From NCBI GenBank assembly GCA_030538275.1, contig JAUNUH010000003.1, forward strand, positions 62,001 to 126,000: a stretch of 64,000 nucleotides of DNA. The letters are read 5' to 3'. The first letter of the stretch is position 1. Each line of letters starts with the position of its first letter. The translations under genes and the position numbers were made by a program. Under the pieces are notes generated by a model that was not told the origin of the DNA, did not search any database, and saw only the letters and a program-made list of their open reading frames with translations. The DNA comes from Flavobacteriaceae bacterium. Its GTDB lineage: Bacteria > Bacteroidota > Bacteroidia > Flavobacteriales > Weeksellaceae. This document shows, in pieces, positions 61,228 to 64,000 of this stretch.

Positions 61228-62397
61228 ATGAAAAAAATATTAACCATCTTTTGTAGTGTATTGATTGCAAGCGTCGTGTACGCACAAAATCGCCCGGTCT
61301 ATACAGGGGCGCCTTTTTTACGAATTTCGCCAGATGCCCGGGCCGGTGGTCTAGGTGATATGGGTGTAGCAACCTCTCCGGATGCTTTTTCACAATATTG
61401 GAACCCGGCAAAATATGTTTTTGCCAAAAATTATTCTGGCGTGGGAATTTCTTATACACCCTATTTGAACGCAATAACCGATGATGTTTTTCTATTAAAC
61501 GGAACTTTCTATACCTATTTGGGAGAAGAAGAAAGAAGTACCGTAGCAGCGAGTGTATATTATTTTAATCTAGGGCAAGTAGATCTTACAGAACTTGTTG
61601 GAGGCGAAATTGCCAGTTTGGGACAAGCAAGACCCAATGAATTTGCTATAGATTTATCTTATGGATTAAAGCTTAGCGACAATTATGGTATGGCAGTAGC
61701 AGCAAGATATATTCGCTCAGATTTATTCAATAATGACCAAGATGCGCTCACCAAAGCAGGAAATTCATTTGCAGTGGATGTTGGTGGATTTTATCAAACC
61801 GAAAGAATAAGCATGAATAGCTTTGACGGACGCATTAGAGCAGGTTTCAATATCAGTAATATCGGTCCCAAAATCAGTTATTCTGATTCCGAAGACTCTG
61901 AATCATTTTTGCCTACGAACTTAAGATTGGGTAGTGCTTTTGATTTTATTTTGGATGATTACAACAGAGTTACAGCTGGGGTAGAAGTAAATAAACTTTT
62001 GGTTCCGACTCCCAGCATTCCAGTGGATATCAACAATGATGGAAATGTAGATTATTATGCCATTCCAGATGAAGGTGTAGTTTCTGGAATTTTCAACTCT
62101 TTCAGTGATGCACCAGGAGGATTCTCAGAAGAATTAAAAGAATTCACTTGGGCGCTTTCTGCAGAATATGTTTATAATGATGCGTTTTCTTTCAGAACAG
62201 GTTATTTTCACGAAAGTCTTGAAAAAGGTGCGCGTCAATATGCAACGCTAGGTGCAGGACTCAAATTCAATGCGTTTGGTCTTGATTTTTCTTATTTAAT
62301 CCCAACAAACAATATTAATAATGCACTCGAAAATACTTTGAGATTTGCGCTTACTTGGGATTTTGGTGGAGAAACCTATAATAGCTACGATTATTAA
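61228..62397 (+). CDS. porV: Type IX secretion outer-membrane protein PorV
   Basis: The 389-residue outer-membrane beta-barrel (FadL-like) has a signal peptide to about residue 20 (SVLIASVVYAQN) and family blocks APFLRISPDARAGGLGDMGV, QYWNPAKYVF and LSYGLKLSDNYGMAVAARYI, and ends in Y-D-Y. PorV shuttles substrate from the translocon SprA to PorU. The gene pair porU-porV next to gldJ is conserved in gliding flavobacteria. Confidence 0.95.
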   Translation: MKKILTIFCSVLIASVVYAQNRPVYTGAPFLRISPDARAGGLGDMGVATSPDAFSQYWNPAKYVFAKNYSGVGISYTPYLNAITDDVFLLNGTFYTYLGEEERSTVAASVYYFNLGQVDLTELVGGEIASLGQARPNEFAIDLSYGLKLSDNYGMAVAARYIRSDLFNNDQDALTKAGNSFAVDVGGFYQTERISMNSFDGRIRAGFNISNIGPKISYSDSEDSESFLPTNLRLGSAFDFILDDYNRVTAGVEVNKLLVPTPSIPVDINNDGNVDYYAIPDEGVVSGIFNSFSDAPGGFSEELKEFTWALSAEYVYNDAFSFRTGYFHESLEKGARQYATLGAGLKFNAFGLDFSYLIPTNNINNALENTLRFALTWDFGGETYNSYDY

Positions 62398-62414
62398 ATT
62401 TCATTTTAAAATTG

Positions 62415-62457
62415 AAAATGCGCCTAGGATAATTGAAATCTTAGGCGCATTTTTTTT
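62415..62457 (+). terminator. Intrinsic terminator of porU-porV
   Basis: TGCGCCTA (62419-62426) pairs with TAGGCGCA (62442-62449), flanked by A-run and eight T. It can also serve miaE from the other strand. Confidence 0.88.
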
Positions 62458-62473
62458 GAAATTAGATTAATTT

Positions 62474-63070
62474 TCATCCATGAATCCTCTCTTCTTTACC
62501 ATAAGAGGCAATTACTTTTGCTTCATATTTCAGCCACTCTTCCCAGCGGGCATTTACTTTTTCTACATCCATCAATTGGCGGGCATAGCCTATAAACGCC
62601 GTGTAGTGACTGGCTTCTGAAATCATAAGCTCCCGATAAAAAGTGGCTAATTCTTGATCTTCTATATTTTCTGTTAAAACCTTGAATCTTTCACAACTGC
62701 GGGCCTCTATCATAGCTGCAAAGAGCATTCTTTCTACAATATATTCTGTTCTGCTCAATCCAGAGGGGATAAATTTCATTAAATCATTTACATAATCATC
62801 TTTTCTGGGTTGTCCTAGGCTATAACCGCGTTTTTTGATGATTTCGTGAACTTGTTGAAAATGTTCCATTTCTTCTTGTGCAATTTCAAGCAGTTCCGTT
62901 ACGATTTCCTCTTCTTCTGGAATCATCGTAATGAGCGTTATGGCATTGGATGCTGCTTTTTGTTCGCACCAAGCATGATCGGTAAGAATTTCTTCTAAAT
63001 TCCCTTCGGCAATATTGGCCCATCGCGGGTCGGTAGGCAATTGCAATCTAAACATGGTTTTTTCTGACAT
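62474..63070 (-). CDS. miaE: tRNA-(ms2io6A) hydroxylase, MiaE-like
   Basis: The 198-residue protein is a ferritin-like di-iron protein. Metal ligands lie in HAWCEQKAASNAITLI, EEMEHFQQVHEII, EARSCERFKVL and EASHYTAFI. MiaE hydroxylates the prenyl group on A37 of tRNA; whether miaB-type thiolation precedes it here is not visible. Upstream is the Ig-like protein on the same strand. Confidence 0.92.
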   Translation of the reverse strand: MSEKTMFRLQLPTDPRWANIAEGNLEEILTDHAWCEQKAASNAITLITMIPEEEEIVTELLEIAQEEMEHFQQVHEIIKKRGYSLGQPRKDDYVNDLMKFIPSGLSRTEYIVERMLFAAMIEARSCERFKVLTENIEDQELATFYRELMISEASHYTAFIGYARQLMDVEKVNARWEEWLKYEAKVIASYGKEERIHG

Positions 63071-63116
63071 ATGGATTTAAATTGAATGATATTATTATGG
63101 TAATTTCTTTAAAATT

Positions 63117-64000
63117 TTATTCTGTTTCGGTTGGACGAATCAATTGAAGTTCTTCAGTCGTCTTACGTCTAGGAGCGGTAGTTCCATCTTCGTTTTCTAC
63201 AGGTTCCATAGCATTTCCTCCCAACACCCACAGTTCTTCTATATCCCAAAAAGCTCTCACATTTACATTTCCAGGGAAGGTATAAATCATTTCTGGCTGT
63301 CGATTTTCTAGAAAATCTCCACTATCGTATCTGCCATTGGCGTTTTCATCAACAATTAATTGAAAATAATATTCTCCTGGACGCAAGTTTTTGAAATTAA
63401 ATTGAGTAGCTCGGCCATATTCTGCACGAATTTCTTTGTTTTGAGCGTCCAATAATTTTACCCAATATGGACTTTCTGGTGTGTTTTGTAATCTTAAAAT
63501 TAAATTTCCATAATCTCTTTGGTTTTTTACTCCAAATTTGAATTGTAAAGAGTCGTTGCTTCTCTGCATCAAATCCATTACCGCGCCTGGCAGTAAGCGA
63601 ATCTGGTAATTTTTCTCAAATTGAATTGGAAATTCTAGGGCAAAACGATTCTGGTTAATTCTTTTTATATCAAAATCGATTTGAAGACTGTCTTTCTGTA
63701 CAGAAATATAGTTTTTGTGCAAGCTGTCCAGAGGATAATTAGATTCTATTTGATATGCCATACCTGGTACATAGTCCAGGCTTCGGCCATTTACCCGTAA
63801 TGCAGAATATTTTTGATTGTCATATAAAACCGGCGCAATGCTATCTGTTTTTCCTTGATGTTGAATGGCAAATCGTAATCTTGGCCTTCTTTCTGTAATG
63901 CTGTCTTTTCCAGGGTTGAAATAATAGGTAAGTGTATCGCTAAACGGCTTATGGTAAATTCGTTGGCTTGTAAAAGTATGATTTAATGGTATTATATCAA
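63117..64000 (-). CDS. Ig-like (Big_5-type) domain protein, C-terminal part (cut by window edge)
   Basis: The minus-strand frame is open from the right edge to the stop at 63117 and gives about 294 residues, so the start is missing; an internal ATG at 63761 is not the true start. The end resembles Bacteroidota Ig-like surface proteins, often lipoproteins of about 550 residues. It has a beta-sandwich region, then NFKNLRPGEYYFQLIVDENANGRYDSGDFL and PEMIYTFPGNVNVRAFWDIEEL. Function unknown. N-terminal signal and lipobox, if present, lie outside. Confidence 0.8.
   Translation of the reverse strand, partial: DIIPLNHTFTSQRIYHKPFSDTLTYYFNPGKDSITERRPRLRFAIQHQGKTDSIAPVLYDNQKYSALRVNGRSLDYVPGMAYQIESNYPLDSLHKNYISVQKDSLQIDFDIKRINQNRFALEFPIQFEKNYQIRLLPGAVMDLMQRSNDSLQFKFGVKNQRDYGNLILRLQNTPESPYWVKLLDAQNKEIRAEYGRATQFNFKNLRPGEYYFQLIVDENANGRYDSGDFLENRQPEMIYTFPGNVNVRAFWDIEELWVLGGNAMEPVENEDGTTAPRRKTTEELQLIRPTETE

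Overview
The window looks like chromosomal DNA of a flavobacterium-type member of Bacteroidota, probably near Weeksellaceae/Chryseobacterium (the genus placement is inference). The evidence is a type IX secretion/gliding block (gldJ, porU, porV), AT-rich DNA, many starts preceded by the Bacteroidota -7 box TAnnTTTG, and family-specific genes such as DUF3822 next to rsmD, GSCFA, the DnaQ/UvrC-like fusion and stand-alone MnmD. No rRNA, tRNA, CRISPR array or complete insertion sequence was found.

Region by region. 1-4770 (minus): histidine degradation hutH-hutI-hutU, with a DUF1016/YhcG-type nuclease gene lodged between hutI and hutU; hutU runs off the left edge. 4881-12277: a P1B-4 metal ATPase, a LOG protein, a DnaQ exonuclease with a decayed GIY-YIG half, a HerA-like ATPase, then prs-rplY. 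12463-27185: housekeeping genes (rpe, OmpA-like porin, Nudix, mnmD, ilvE-thiolase, a small-protein/MscS operon, rsmD-DUF3822, kdsB, rbfA, LolC/E-like permease, PpnN-like LOG protein). 27186-30543: a gene-poor stretch with compact promoter-terminator units, followed by a TPR sensor kinase and a LuxR-type response regulator. 30679-38010: a higher-GC island with an NAD-linked formate dehydrogenase (diaphorase and catalytic subunits), a GxxExxY protein and a DUF4256 protein, separated by three blocks of tandem repeats (137, about 108 and 191 bp). 38152-49152 (minus): a surface-glycan operon reading pglC-pglD-pglE-pglF-like, wza, wzc, tviC, tviB, with a separate rfbB. 49355-54036: an EEP-family protein, a small Cys protein, a sigma factor, a prenyl synthase, GSCFA and TatD. 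54189-62397: murF, gldJ, porU, porV. 62474-64000 (minus): miaE and an Ig-like protein cut by the right edge.

How the parts fit. The glycan operon supplies an initiating UDP-diNAc-bacillosamine-type sugar, a Vi-type uronic acid pathway and a Wza/Wzc export pair, but this stretch has no glycosyltransferases, flippase or polymerase. gldJ/porU/porV serve gliding and surface attachment of T9SS cargo. The most unusual element is at 27526-27846. Two tandem units each carry a 20-bp dyad (AATACG-N8-CGTATT) abutting a -33 TTG, exactly 20 bp, TAATTTTG, and a short transcript that ends in an intrinsic terminator. Both lie just upstream of the sensor kinase/response regulator pair, so they look like a duplicated regulated small-RNA locus.
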